The notes under the pieces are model-generated. The model was not told the DNA's origin. It did not search any database and was given only the letters and a program-made list of their open reading frames with translations. A DNA stretch of 50,234 nucleotides from Actinomycetes bacterium (GTDB taxonomy: Bacteria > Actinomycetota > Actinomycetes > Actinomycetales > Microbacteriaceae), in assembly GCA_023428065.1 (NCBI GenBank), contig JAEYZI010000032.1, forward strand, positions 1 through 50,234, given 5' to 3'. Made by a program: the position numbers and the translations under genes. Shown piece by piece: positions 8,511-16,892 of the stretch (position 1 is its first letter; every line of letters starts with the position of its first letter).

Positions 8511-9574
8511 GCCCAGCCTCCCGCCGCGCGCCGCTGCCGCCAGAGCAGGATGAAGAAGAAGGGGCCGCCGACGAGCGAGGTGAGCAGGCCGATCGGCAGC
8601 TCGGCCCCCGCGACGATCGTGCGCGACAGGAGGTCGGCGAGCACGAGCAGGAGTGCGCCTCCGAACGCGCTCGCCGTGAGCAGCGCGCGGTGCGAGGGGC
8701 CGAGGAGCATGCGCATGAGGTGCGGCACGACGAGGCCCACGAACGAGATGATGCCGACGAACGCGACCCCCACCCCCGTGAGGAGGGCGACGAGCACGAT
8801 CGAGCCGAAGCGGAGCCGCTCGACGTCGACGCCGAGGTGGCGCGCATTGCGCTCGCCGAGGGCGAGGATGTCGTAGCGGCGCCCCAGCAGCACGGCGATC
8901 ACCGTGCCGACGGCCGCGACGAGGAGCACGAGCACGGCCTCCCGCCACAGCGAGCCGGAGAGTGATCCGAGCTGCCAGAATACGATCTGCTCGCGGCTCG
9001 CGTCTCCCCCGAGGAAAAGCAGGAACGCGAGCCCGGCGCCCCCGAAGGCGTTGACGGCGATGCCGGTGAGCAGGAGGGTCACGACCTCGGTGCGGCCGTT
9101 CGCGCGCGAGACGCCGTAGACGAGAAGGGTCGCCCCGAGGCCTCCCGCGAAGGCGAGCACCGCGATCGTCCAGTCGCCGAGCGCGAGCAGCCCCGTGACG
9201 ATCGCGAAGGCCGCACCGAGCGCCGCACCGGAGGAGACGCCCACGACGCCGGGCTCCGCGAGCGGGTTGCCGAAGATGGCCTGCATGACGGCACCCGCGA
9301 CCGCGAGGGCCGCACCCACCGCCATCGCCATGACGATGCGCGGGAAGCGGATCACCCACAGCGCCGCGTCGGCGGTCGGGTCGATGGGAGCCCACGGGTT
9401 CGCGAACCACGGGTTCGGGATCCAGGCGTGGTGGAGGAGCGAGAGCACGACATCCTGCGGGCTCACGCCGAACTGGCCGACGACGGCCGAGAGCAGCGTC
9501 GCTCCCACGAGCAGCACGGCGAGCGCGACCCCGACGATCGTGCGGCGCCGGGCAGGATGCGCGGGCCCGCTCAC
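8507..9574 (-). CDS. hmuU: FecCD-family heme/iron ABC permease
   Basis: 355-aa integral membrane permease with about ten helices, as in BtuC/FecCD/HmuU. Family landmarks are RFPRIVMAMAVGAALAVAGAVMQAIFGNPLAEPGVVG split over helices 2-3, and the ATPase-contact region GERNARHLGVDVERLR followed by FVGLVVPHLMR. GTG 9574 overlaps the lplA-like stop by 4 bp (9571-9574) and hmuV follows with a 4-bp overlap. The three genes form one coupled unit under the iron box at 10625-10643. Confidence 0.9.
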   Translation of the reverse strand: MSGPAHPARRRTIVGVALAVLLVGATLLSAVVGQFGVSPQDVVLSLLHHAWIPNPWFANPWAPIDPTADAALWVIRFPRIVMAMAVGAALAVAGAVMQAIFGNPLAEPGVVGVSSGAALGAAFAIVTGLLALGDWTIAVLAFAGGLGATLLVYGVSRANGRTEVVTLLLTGIAVNAFGGAGLAFLLFLGGDASREQIVFWQLGSLSGSLWREAVLVLLVAAVGTVIAVLLGRRYDILALGERNARHLGVDVERLRFGSIVLVALLTGVGVAFVGIISFVGLVVPHLMRMLLGPSHRALLTASAFGGALLLVLADLLSRTIVAGAELPIGLLTSLVGGPFFFILLWRQRRAAGGWA

Positions 9575-10620
9575 GGAACCCGGTACAGCCACTCGTCGGT
9601 GGCGAACTTCTCCGCCACGAGCTGTTCGGCACGCGCGTACTCGTCCGGCGTGATCTCGCCGTCGTGCAGGCCGTGCAGCGACCGGAAGGTCTCGACCATG
9701 CGCTCGATGATCGCCGCGCGCGGCAGGCCCGTCTGGCTGCGCAGCGGGTCGACGCGCTTCTGGGCCGACTTCGTGCCCTTGTCGCTGAGCTTCTCGCGGC
9801 CGATGCGCAGCACCTTGACCATCTTGTTGGCGTCGATGTCGTACGACATCGTCACGTGGTGCAGCACCGCGCCGCCCGCGAGGCGCTTCTGTGCGGCGCC
9901 GCCGATCTTGCCGGCGGGGCTCGCGATGTCGTTGAGCGGCTGATAGCTCGCGTCGATCCCGAGCGAGCGCAGCGCGACGAGCACCCAGTCGTCGAGGAAC
10001 GCGTAGCTGTCGGCGAAGCTCATGCCCTGCACGAGGTCGATGGGCGCGTAGAGCGAGTAGGTGATGATGGAGCCCGCCTCCATGAACATCGCGCCGCCGC
10101 CCGAGATGCGCCGCACGACGGGGATGCCGTACGCGGCCGCGTTCTCGGCGTCGACCTCGTTCTTCACGGACTGGAAGCTGCCGATCACGACGGCGGGCTC
10201 GTCCCACTCCCAGATGCGGAGCGTCGGGGCGCGGCGCCCGGCGCCGACCTCCTCGGCGAGCACCTGGTCGAGCGCCAGATGCGTGACGGGGCTCAGCGGG
10301 CCCGGATGCACGAGCTCCCAGTCGTAGTCGCGCCAGCTCGTCGCCCGGTGCACGGCCCGCCGCACGGCCGTCGCGATCGCCTCGGGCGAGAAGCCGAGGA
10401 GAACGGCGCCCGCGGGGAGCGCCTGCTGCACGGCGGTCACGATCGCCTTGGCATCCGCGTCGGCGGGCAGCCCCGTCAGCCCGGCGTCGATCAGCGGCAG
10501 GGCGTCGTCGGGCTCGAGGAAGAAGTCGCCCGAGAGGCGCACGTTCGCGAGCCGCCCGTCGACGACGTCGAGATCGACCACGACGAGCTTGCCGCCCGGC
10601 ACCTTGAACTCGCCATGCAC
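9571..10620 (-). CDS. Lipoate-protein ligase family protein, accessory domain at N terminus
   Basis: 349 aa. Residues about 100-345 form the biotin/lipoate ligase fold: RRISGGGAMF and a following GSIITYSL (lipoyl-AMP binding), and SPAGKIGGAAQKR carrying the catalytic lysine. Residues 1-90 (VPGGKLVVVDLDVVDG, LSGDFFLEPDDAL) resemble the small accessory domain that usually follows the ligase domain in E. coli LplA, so the order looks permuted. It should transfer lipoate (or octanoate) to dehydrogenase E2 subunits. GTG 10620 lies 6 nt after the -10 TAAGCT, and the downstream hmuU start overlaps its stop. Its place at the head of an iron-regulated heme-uptake unit is unusual. Confidence 0.82.
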   Translation of the reverse strand: MHGEFKVPGGKLVVVDLDVVDGRLANVRLSGDFFLEPDDALPLIDAGLTGLPADADAKAIVTAVQQALPAGAVLLGFSPEAIATAVRRAVHRATSWRDYDWELVHPGPLSPVTHLALDQVLAEEVGAGRRAPTLRIWEWDEPAVVIGSFQSVKNEVDAENAAAYGIPVVRRISGGGAMFMEAGSIITYSLYAPIDLVQGMSFADSYAFLDDWVLVALRSLGIDASYQPLNDIASPAGKIGGAAQKRLAGGAVLHHVTMSYDIDANKMVKVLRIGREKLSDKGTKSAQKRVDPLRSQTGLPRAAIIERMVETFRSLHGLHDGEITPDEYARAEQLVAEKFATDEWLYRVP

Positions 10621-10624
10621 GGCA

Positions 10625-10643
10625 CTAGCTTAGGTGCACCTAA
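10625..10643 (-). promoter_or_regulatory. DtxR/IdeR-like iron box over the lplA-hmuUV promoter
   Basis: The core is a perfect 14-bp palindrome, TTAGGTGCACCTAA (10630-10643). Extended to 19 bp it matches the classical DtxR/IdeR consensus at 14 of 19 positions by my count. The -10 hexamer TAAGCT (10627-10632, minus) lies inside the box, so a bound Fe(II)-repressor would occlude RNA polymerase. The box also overlaps the stop codon of the upstream hydrolase gene. Confidence 0.65.
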
Positions 10644-11509
10644 CCCGTGGCCGCGGGGATGTGCGCGTCGAGCCAGGCCACGACATCCGCCCGCACCTCG
10701 GCCTGATTGGTCTCGTTGAGCATCTCGTGGCGTCCGCCGGGGTAGATCGTGACGGTCACGTCGCTCAGCCCCCCGCGCGTCTCGTAGGCGGCTGCGAGCT
10801 TGCGCACGCTGCGCGGTCCGCCGAGCGAGTCCTCCTCGCCGATCATGATGAGCATCGGGAGGTCGGCGTCGAGCCGCTTCGGGGTGCCGAGCAGGCGGAG
10901 GCTGTCGCCCACGCCGAAGAGCTTGAGCACGGTCGCGTCGAAGGTGAGGGGGTCGGCGACGAACGCGGCCGCCACCTCGGGGTCGCGCGAGAGCCACTCG
11001 GCACCCGTCGTGCCGAGGTGCCGGTGCTTCGCGTTGAGGTCGCCGCCGTTCATGTCGGTGAGCGTGCGGTACGCCGTCGCGGAGAGCACGACGCCCGCGT
11101 AGCGGCCGGCGTCGCGCGCGATGATCTTCTGGGCGAAGAGCGAGCCGAGGCTGTGCCCGAAGAGCACGACCGGCACACCCGGGTTCTCGTCGCGGATGAT
11201 CCCGGTGAGCTGCTCGACCGCCGCGATCGCGGCGCGCACGCCGCCCGGGCCGAGCCGCCCGAGCTTCGAGCGGTCGCCGCCCCACTGCGCGAGCCCCGTC
11301 TCGCCGTGGCCGCGGTGGTCGTCGGCGTACACGGTGTAGCCGGCGGCGGCGAGCGCCTGTGCGAAGCGCTCGTAGCGGGTCGCGTACTCGCCGACCCCGT
11401 GCAGCAGCTGCACGATCGCGCGGGGTTCGGGTGCGCGCCACACGTAGTGGTGGATCGTCACGCCATGGGCGTCGACGAACTCTCGCGCGTCTCGGGTCAC
11501 GTCGCTCAT
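10640..11509 (-). CDS. Alpha/beta hydrolase, monoacylglycerol-lipase-like
   Basis: 289-aa serine hydrolase of the S33/Hydrolase_4 type. The oxyanion-hole strand is LLHGVGEYATRYE, then ADDHRGHGETG; the nucleophile elbow is FGHSLGS (Ser near residue 119); the acid and base are probably in MIGEEDSLGG and PGGRHEMLNE. No signal peptide is visible. An AGGAGG Shine-Dalgarno precedes ATG 11509, and TACGCT lies further upstream, so this gene has a leadered message unlike many neighbours. Its stop overlaps the iron box of the next gene. Confidence 0.88.
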   Translation of the reverse strand: MSDVTRDAREFVDAHGVTIHHYVWRAPEPRAIVQLLHGVGEYATRYERFAQALAAAGYTVYADDHRGHGETGLAQWGGDRSKLGRLGPGGVRAAIAAVEQLTGIIRDENPGVPVVLFGHSLGSLFAQKIIARDAGRYAGVVLSATAYRTLTDMNGGDLNAKHRHLGTTGAEWLSRDPEVAAAFVADPLTFDATVLKLFGVGDSLRLLGTPKRLDADLPMLIMIGEEDSLGGPRSVRKLAAAYETRGGLSDVTVTIYPGGRHEMLNETNQAEVRADVVAWLDAHIPAATG

Positions 11510-11573
11510 CTCGGGCCTCCTCGCCGCATCCGAGCGTAGGGGCTCCGGGCGGTCTCCGCGGGGAGGGAGGACA

Positions 11574-12902
11574 ATGGATGCGGTGAGTCAGATGTTCCGG
11601 TCGTTCGCGTCACGGAACTACCGCATCTGGTTCGCGGGCGCGCTCGTGTCGAACGTCGGCACCTGGATGCAGCGCATCGCGCAGGACTGGCTCGTGCTCG
11701 CCGAGCTCACCGACGACGATGCGATCGCGGTCGGGGTCGTCATGGCGCTGCAGTTCGGTCCGCAGCTCGTGCTGCTGCCCGTGACCGGCTGGGTCGCCGA
11801 CCGCTTCGACCGCCGCCACGTGCTCGCCGCGACCCAGGCGGCGATGCTGCTGCTCGGTGCGGGCCTCGGCGTGCTGACGCTCCTCGGGATCGTGCAGTTG
11901 TGGATGGTGTTCGCGTTCGCCCTCGGCCTCGGCGTCGCGGCCGCGTTCGACGCGCCCGCCCGCCAGGCGTTCGTCGGGGAGCTCGTGAGCGACGGCGACC
12001 TCGCGAACGCGGTGGCCCTCAACGCGGCCTCCTTCAACGGGGCCCGGCTCATCGGGCCCGCCGTCGCGGGCGTGCTCGTCGCCGCGGTCGGCTCCGGATG
12101 GGTGTTCCTCATCAACGCCGCGAGCTTCCTCGCGGTGCTGGGCGCCCTGTGGGCGCTGCGTCCCGCGGAGTTCACGCCCTTCACGCGCAAGGCCCGCGGC
12201 CACGGGCAGATGCGCGCGGGGTTCCGCTACGTGCGACGCCGGCCCGACATCCTCCTCGTGCTCGCGATGGTGTTCCTGACGGGCGCGCTCGGCTACAACT
12301 TCCCCATCTACACCTCCACGATGGCGAAGGTGGAGTTCGGCCAGGGGCCGGAGGAGTTCGGGTGGCTCTCGTCGGCGCTCGCGATCGGCTCGGTCGTCGG
12401 CGCCCTCATCGCCGCCCGCCGCGAACGGCCGCGCCTGCGCACGGTGACGATCGCGAGCCTCGGGTTCGGCGTCTCGCTCGGGGCGGCGGCGCTCGCACCG
12501 GACACCCTCGTGTTCGGCGCCCTGCTCGTGGTCGTGGGCTTCACGGGCATCACGATGATGAACACCGCGAACGCCTACGTGCAGACGACGACGGCCCCGT
12601 CGATGCGGGGGCGCGTCATGGCCCTCTACCTCGCGATCTTCCTCGGCGGCACGCCCCTCGGCGCGCCCCTCATCGGCGGGATCGCGGATGCCGCCGGGCC
12701 GCGCTGGGCCGTCGCCGCCGGTGCCGCGTCCGGCTTCGCGGCCGCGGCCGTCGCCGCCGGCTTCTACCTGCGCACGCGCGAGGTGCGTGTGCGCTGGACG
12801 CGCGAGGGCAGGTGGCCGCTGCGCATCTCGTCGGCGACGGCCGCCGACCGCGACACGGCGACCCAGGAGATCGCGATCGGCGAGGTCGAGACCCAGCGCT
12901 GA
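11574..12902 (+). CDS. MFS transporter (EntS/MFS_3-like exporter)
   Basis: 442-aa, about 12-helix transporter. The N-terminal signature FASRNYRIWFAGALVSNVGTWMQ and the loop GWVADRFDRRHVL between helices 2 and 3 are typical of the MFS_3 branch that includes the enterobactin exporter EntS. The substrate is unknown; drug or siderophore export are both possible. GGGAGGGAGG lies directly upstream of ATG 11574; GTG 11583 and ATG 11592 are later in-frame alternatives. A second member of the same branch lies at 14664-16019 on the other strand. Confidence 0.88.
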   Translation: MDAVSQMFRSFASRNYRIWFAGALVSNVGTWMQRIAQDWLVLAELTDDDAIAVGVVMALQFGPQLVLLPVTGWVADRFDRRHVLAATQAAMLLLGAGLGVLTLLGIVQLWMVFAFALGLGVAAAFDAPARQAFVGELVSDGDLANAVALNAASFNGARLIGPAVAGVLVAAVGSGWVFLINAASFLAVLGALWALRPAEFTPFTRKARGHGQMRAGFRYVRRRPDILLVLAMVFLTGALGYNFPIYTSTMAKVEFGQGPEEFGWLSSALAIGSVVGALIAARRERPRLRTVTIASLGFGVSLGAAALAPDTLVFGALLVVVGFTGITMMNTANAYVQTTTAPSMRGRVMALYLAIFLGGTPLGAPLIGGIADAAGPRWAVAAGAASGFAAAAVAAGFYLRTREVRVRWTREGRWPLRISSATAADRDTATQEIAIGEVETQR

Positions 12903-12904
12903 TC

Positions 12905-12925
12905 GACGGCGCGCCCGGCGCCGTC
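12905..12925 (+). terminator. Hairpin after MFS gene
   Basis: An 8-bp perfect stem (12905-12912 with 12918-12925) and 5-nt loop sit right after the MFS stop codon. No U tract follows, so a terminator role is only possible. Confidence 0.3.
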
Positions 12926-12943
12926 CGAGAGCAGAATGGGGAG

Positions 12944-14032
12944 ATGACGCGCCTCCGCGATGCGGGCCCCCTCGCCCGTATCGACGCGACCGCCTCGACG
13001 ACCGAGTCGCGGGCGATCCTCGTCGCCGGGGCGGGGCTCGTGATCGGGTTCCTCGTCGCCTTCGTCTGGATCCGCGGCCGCGCTCTCCCGATCGCGGGGG
13101 ACGACTCGCTCGGCGCGCTCGCGGCGGTCGTGGCCGCCTCGCTCACGAGCATCGCCTTCGTCGCGGGCTACCTGCTGCCGGCGCCCGGCTCCCGCCGGCG
13201 GACGCATCCGGAGCCGTCCGCGTGGCGCCTCGGCGTCAACGTCGTCGCCCTCGCGCTCGCGCACGCCGCGATCGTGCTGCTCGTGCTCGTGGGGGTCTCG
13301 ATCGTGATGTCGGATGCCTTCATCGGCGCCGACGTGTACTTCTTCAGCTCGTCGCTGCTCGTGGGCATCGCGTCCGCGCTCGCGTGCTACACGGCGTTCC
13401 TCTCGGCGTCGGGCATGACGTCGGCGCGTATCGCGACGGTGCTCGCCCTCTACCTCGTCGTCGGGGTCATGGCCGCCATGCTCTCGACCTCCGACCCGAG
13501 GTGGTGGGAGAAGAACATCAGCGCCCTCGGGACGGGCGACGACGTCTCGAGCTGGATCTTCACGCTCACGCTCGTCGTCGCGGGCGCCCTCTTCACCGCG
13601 ATCTCGGTGTACCTCGCGACCGAGCTCGGGCACGGTCACCTCGCACGCGCGCCGCGGGATGCCGACGGGCGACACGAGGGGACGCGCATCCGGGTGCTCG
13701 CGGGCGCGCTCGTGCTGCTCGGCGTCTTCCTCGCGCTCACCGGGATCTTCCCCGTCAACTGGGTCGAGTGGGTGCACAACACCTTCGCGACGGGTCTCGT
13801 GGTGATCTTCGCGGGCCTCGTCGTAGGGGTGCGCTGGATCGTGCCGGGGCTTCCGGAGATGTTCTTCGTCGTCGGCTACCTGTTCCTCGCGATCGTGCTC
13901 GGGGCCACGGTGCTCTTCGCGGTGGGCATCTACAACCTCACGGCGATGGAGATCGTGGGATTCGCGCTCATCTTCGCCTGGCTCATCCTGCTCATCCGGA
14001 ACATCTCGGCGAGCGGGGCGGACGCCGCCTGA
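12944..14032 (+). CDS. Ten-helix membrane protein, DUF998-like
   Basis: 362 aa with about ten hydrophobic segments. The motif WWEKNISALG in the middle and LTGIFPVNW followed by VHNTFATG near the C-terminal third resemble the conserved N-I-S-x-L-G and G-x-F-P...H pattern of DUF998 membrane proteins, whose function is unknown. The start ATG 12944 has GGGGAG just upstream and is 41 bp after the MFS gene, so it may be co-transcribed with it. The family call is tentative. Confidence 0.6.
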   Translation: MTRLRDAGPLARIDATASTTESRAILVAGAGLVIGFLVAFVWIRGRALPIAGDDSLGALAAVVAASLTSIAFVAGYLLPAPGSRRRTHPEPSAWRLGVNVVALALAHAAIVLLVLVGVSIVMSDAFIGADVYFFSSSLLVGIASALACYTAFLSASGMTSARIATVLALYLVVGVMAAMLSTSDPRWWEKNISALGTGDDVSSWIFTLTLVVAGALFTAISVYLATELGHGHLARAPRDADGRHEGTRIRVLAGALVLLGVFLALTGIFPVNWVEWVHNTFATGLVVIFAGLVVGVRWIVPGLPEMFFVVGYLFLAIVLGATVLFAVGIYNLTAMEIVGFALIFAWLILLIRNISASGADAA

Positions 14033-14058
14033 GCCTGCCGTCCGGGCGAGTGCCGACG

Positions 14059-14064
14059 TAGCGT
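14059..14064 (+). promoter_or_regulatory. -10 element, leaderless or very short leader
   Basis: TAGCGT 6 nt before ATG 14071. The intervening GGAGGC resembles a Shine-Dalgarno but would lie upstream of the predicted transcription start. Confidence 0.5.
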
Positions 14065-14070
14065 GGAGGC

Positions 14071-14667
14071 ATGGCCGAGACGAGCGACGGCGACGCGATC
14101 CGCGCCGCCCTGCGCTACCGGCTGGACCGGTTCCGCCGCGAGGAGCTCGGCGAGCGGGCCGAGGAGGAGCGGGAGCCCGACGAGCGCCGCGTGACGGATG
14201 CCGACCGCGCCGTGGCCGCGGAGGTCGCCCTGCAGCAGGCCATGCGGCGCGGCGACTTCGACGACCTCCCGGGGGCGGGGAGGCCTCTGCCGGGAATCGG
14301 CGGCGACCGGCCGCACGACCCGGACTGGTGGATCCGCCGCAAGATCGAACGCGAGCAGCTGCGCGGCCTCGGTCCCCCGGCCCTCACGCTGCGCACGGAG
14401 GACGCCGAGCTCGACGCGCGCCTCGACGAGCTGACCCGCGAGGACGACGTGCGGGCGGTGCTCGAGGACTTCAACGCGCGCATCGTCGAGGCCCGTCGGC
14501 AGCTGCTCGGCGGGCCGCCGGTCATCACCCCCCTGCGCGAGGTGGATGCCGAGCTCGCCGCCTGGGCGGAGCGCCGCGCCGCGCGAGCGGCGACACCGCC
14601 GGAACCGGAGCCGAGCGCCTCGCGGCGGAGGCGCCGCATCCGTCGACGCGGCCGCGCGGACGACTAG
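14071..14667 (+). CDS. DUF1992 (DnaJC28-conserved domain) protein
   Basis: 198 aa. The central segment, residues about 48-90 (ALQQAMRRGDFDDLPGAGRPLPG then DPDWWIRRKIERE), matches the DUF1992/DnaJ-subfamily-C-28 domain found without a J domain in many bacteria. The remainder is charged and helical, ending in an Arg-rich tail (RRRRRIRRRGRADD-like). The biochemical function is unknown. Its stop overlaps the stop of the convergent MFS gene by 4 bp (14664-14667). Confidence 0.85.
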   Translation: MAETSDGDAIRAALRYRLDRFRREELGERAEEEREPDERRVTDADRAVAAEVALQQAMRRGDFDDLPGAGRPLPGIGGDRPHDPDWWIRRKIEREQLRGLGPPALTLRTEDAELDARLDELTREDDVRAVLEDFNARIVEARRQLLGGPPVITPLREVDAELAAWAERRAARAATPPEPEPSASRRRRRIRRRGRADD

Positions 14668-16019
14668 GGCCGCGGGTCGCGCGCGTCGTAGTGGCGGAAG
14701 GTCGGCTGCACGCGCAGCAGCACCGCGATGATCGCGACGATCGCGAGTCCGCCCGCGACGGGAGGCAGCCACAGCGTCGTGAGCACGGCGAGCGTGCCCG
14801 CGACCATGTCGCCGATGCGCGGTCCGCCCGTGACGACGACGACGAAGATGCCCTGCAGGCGACCGCGCATCTCGTCGGGCGCCGCCGTGAGCATCATCGT
14901 GGTGCGGAAGATCGCGCTCACCTCGTCGGAGGCGCCTGTGCCGGCGAGCGCGACGGCCGCGAGCGCGAGGAGCGGCAGGTTCACCTGGTCCCAGTCCTCG
15001 CCCACCGGGCCGAACCATCCGGTCGCCGCGACGGCGATGACGACCCCGAAGAGCGCCGTGAACGCGCCGAAGACCATGATCGCGCGGCCGATCGCCACCC
15101 CGTACCGGTGCACGTGCGCGACGGGGCCGCTGAAGAGCCCCGTGAGGAAGGTGCCGACCGCGACCGCCGCCGTCAGCACACCCACGGTGACGGGCCCGCC
15201 GCCGAGCACGGATGCGCCGATCGCGGGCAGCAGAACGTAGGGGCGGCCGAGGCTCATGGCGACGATGTCGACGAGGAAGCTCATGCGGATGTTGGGTGCG
15301 GTGCGGAGGAACCGGATGCCGTCGACGAGCGACGCCCAGCCGGGCCGCGTCGTGCGGCTGAGCGGCGGCAGCTTGGGCAGGCCGATCACCCCGAGGAACC
15401 CGGCGGTGAACAGGACCGCGTCGACCGCGAAGGTGAGCGGGAAGCCGATGGTCGCGACGAGCACGCCCGCGAGCGCGGGGCCGATCGTGAGCTGCAGGCC
15501 GAAGGTGATGCCGTTGAGGGCGCTCGCCCGCGCGACCATGTCCTCGGGCACGATGCGCGGGACCACGGAGCTGCGGGTCGCACTCGCGATCGTCGACGCG
15601 GCTGCGTTGAGCGTCGTGAGCACGTAGAGGGGCCAGACGGGCGGGCGGGCGTCGGTCGCCGCGTCGACGGCGGCGAGCACGACGATGCCGGCGATCGCGA
15701 GCCACGCCACGACGCTCGCCACGATGAGCACGCGGCGGCGGTCGAAGGCGTCGGCGAGCATGCCGCCCCAGAGCCCGGCGACGATCATCGGCACGAGCGA
15801 GATGCCGCCGACGAGCGCGACCGCGAAGGTGTCGCCGGTGATGTCAAAGACGAACAGCCCGACGGCGACCGAGGTGACCCAGAACCCGACACCCGAGATC
15901 GAGGTGCCGATGAAGAGGCGGGCGAAGGCCGGGTGCTCGCGCAGCGGGCTCAGGTCGACGAAGCGGCGGCGGCGCGGGGATTCGACCGCCTCGGTCGGGG
16001 TCGGGGCGGGCGAGCTCAT
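14664..16019 (-). CDS. MFS transporter (MFS_3-like)
   Basis: 451 aa, about 12 helices. The N terminus reads HPAFARLFIGTSISGVGFWV, and the helix 2-3 loop is GGMLADAFDRRRVLI, the A-like motif of this branch. It is related in architecture to the MFS protein at 11574-12902, so the block may have arisen by duplication or by collecting similar exporters. A TAGGCT hexamer lies 9 nt upstream of ATG 16019. The substrate is unknown. Confidence 0.87.
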   Translation of the reverse strand: MSSPAPTPTEAVESPRRRRFVDLSPLREHPAFARLFIGTSISGVGFWVTSVAVGLFVFDITGDTFAVALVGGISLVPMIVAGLWGGMLADAFDRRRVLIVASVVAWLAIAGIVVLAAVDAATDARPPVWPLYVLTTLNAAASTIASATRSSVVPRIVPEDMVARASALNGITFGLQLTIGPALAGVLVATIGFPLTFAVDAVLFTAGFLGVIGLPKLPPLSRTTRPGWASLVDGIRFLRTAPNIRMSFLVDIVAMSLGRPYVLLPAIGASVLGGGPVTVGVLTAAVAVGTFLTGLFSGPVAHVHRYGVAIGRAIMVFGAFTALFGVVIAVAATGWFGPVGEDWDQVNLPLLALAAVALAGTGASDEVSAIFRTTMMLTAAPDEMRGRLQGIFVVVVTGGPRIGDMVAGTLAVLTTLWLPPVAGGLAIVAIIAVLLRVQPTFRHYDARDPRP

Positions 16020-16046
16020 GGCCGTATCAGCCTAGGACGCCCCCGC

Positions 16047-16892
16047 TCACGCCTCGCGCGTGATCTCGACCGTCACGAAGAGCTTCGAGCTCGACGGACC
16101 CGCGTACACGCCGCGCAGGGGGGCGACGTCGTTGTAGTCGCGGCCGCGCCCGACGATCACGTGGCGGTCGCCGATGTCGATGAGGTTGGTGGGGTCGAAG
16201 CCGTGCCACTGCCCGCAGTACCACTCGACCCACGCGTGCGACTCGCCTGCGACGGTCACGCCGATCTCGGCATCCGGGCGCGGGTGCAGGTAGCCGGAGA
16301 CGTAGCGCGCCGCGATGCCCGCCGAGCGGAGGGCCCCGATCGCGAGGTGGGTGATGTCCTGGCACACGCCTTTGCGGTGCTCCCACGCCTCGGCGGCGGT
16401 CGTGTGCACCCCCGTGACCCCCGGCATGTACTCGATGCGCTCGCCGATCGCCGTGCACACGGCGCGCGCGGCGGCGCACGGGTCGTCGTGCTCGGCGACG
16501 ATCGACTGCGTGAGCTCGACGACCTCCTGCGGGGGCCGCGTGCGCGGCGTCTGCGCGAGCTGCTCGATGTAGGCGGTCGCGCGGGCCGTCTCGGCCGCGA
16601 GCTCCTCCCAGCCGAGGCCCCGCTCGACGAGCTCCCGGCTGCGCACCTCCACGAGGCTCGTCGCGGTGAGCGAGAGCTCCTCGTGCGGCGAGAGGATCTC
16701 GAAGCTCGAGACGCGCGTGCCCCAGTAGTCGACGTAGCTGTGCGTGCTCGAGATGGGCGAGATGTCGAGGTTGGAGTAGAGCACGAGCTGCCCGTCGCCC
16801 GTGACCGGGAGCATGCGCGCCTCGTTGTACGACGCCGTCGCCGCGCCCTCGTAGTGGAATCCCGTGCTGTGCCGGATGCGGAGGCGATTCAC
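16047..16892 (-). CDS. Transglutaminase-like protein with Bact_transglu_N domain
   Basis: 281 aa. The N-terminal domain (residues about 3-80: LRIRHSTGFHYEG, YNEARMLP) is the bacterial transglutaminase-like N domain. The papain-like core has the catalytic Cys in KGVCQDITHLAIG, His in ESHAWVEWY and Asp in GFDPTN. It may be a peptidase or amide hydrolase/ligase. GTG 16892 overlaps the alpha-E gene by 4 bp. It belongs to the widely conserved trio CP-ATP-grasp / alpha-E / transglutaminase, predicted in the literature on amidoligases to make or cut an unidentified peptide modification. Confidence 0.9.
   Translation of the reverse strand: MNRLRIRHSTGFHYEGAATASYNEARMLPVTGDGQLVLYSNLDISPISSTHSYVDYWGTRVSSFEILSPHEELSLTATSLVEVRSRELVERGLGWEELAAETARATAYIEQLAQTPRTRPPQEVVELTQSIVAEHDDPCAAARAVCTAIGERIEYMPGVTGVHTTAAEAWEHRKGVCQDITHLAIGALRSAGIAARYVSGYLHPRPDAEIGVTVAGESHAWVEWYCGQWHGFDPTNLIDIGDRHVIVGRGRDYNDVAPLRGVYAGPSSSKLFVTVEITREA

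Noticed and set aside
10630..10643. Palindrome as terminator of the alpha/beta hydrolase gene
   Set aside because: The core is AT-containing and short, with no U tract; iron-box half-sites and position over a -10 element explain it better.
14664..14667. Fusion or frameshift between the DUF1992 gene and the adjacent MFS gene
   Set aside because: The genes are on opposite strands and their stop codons simply overlap.
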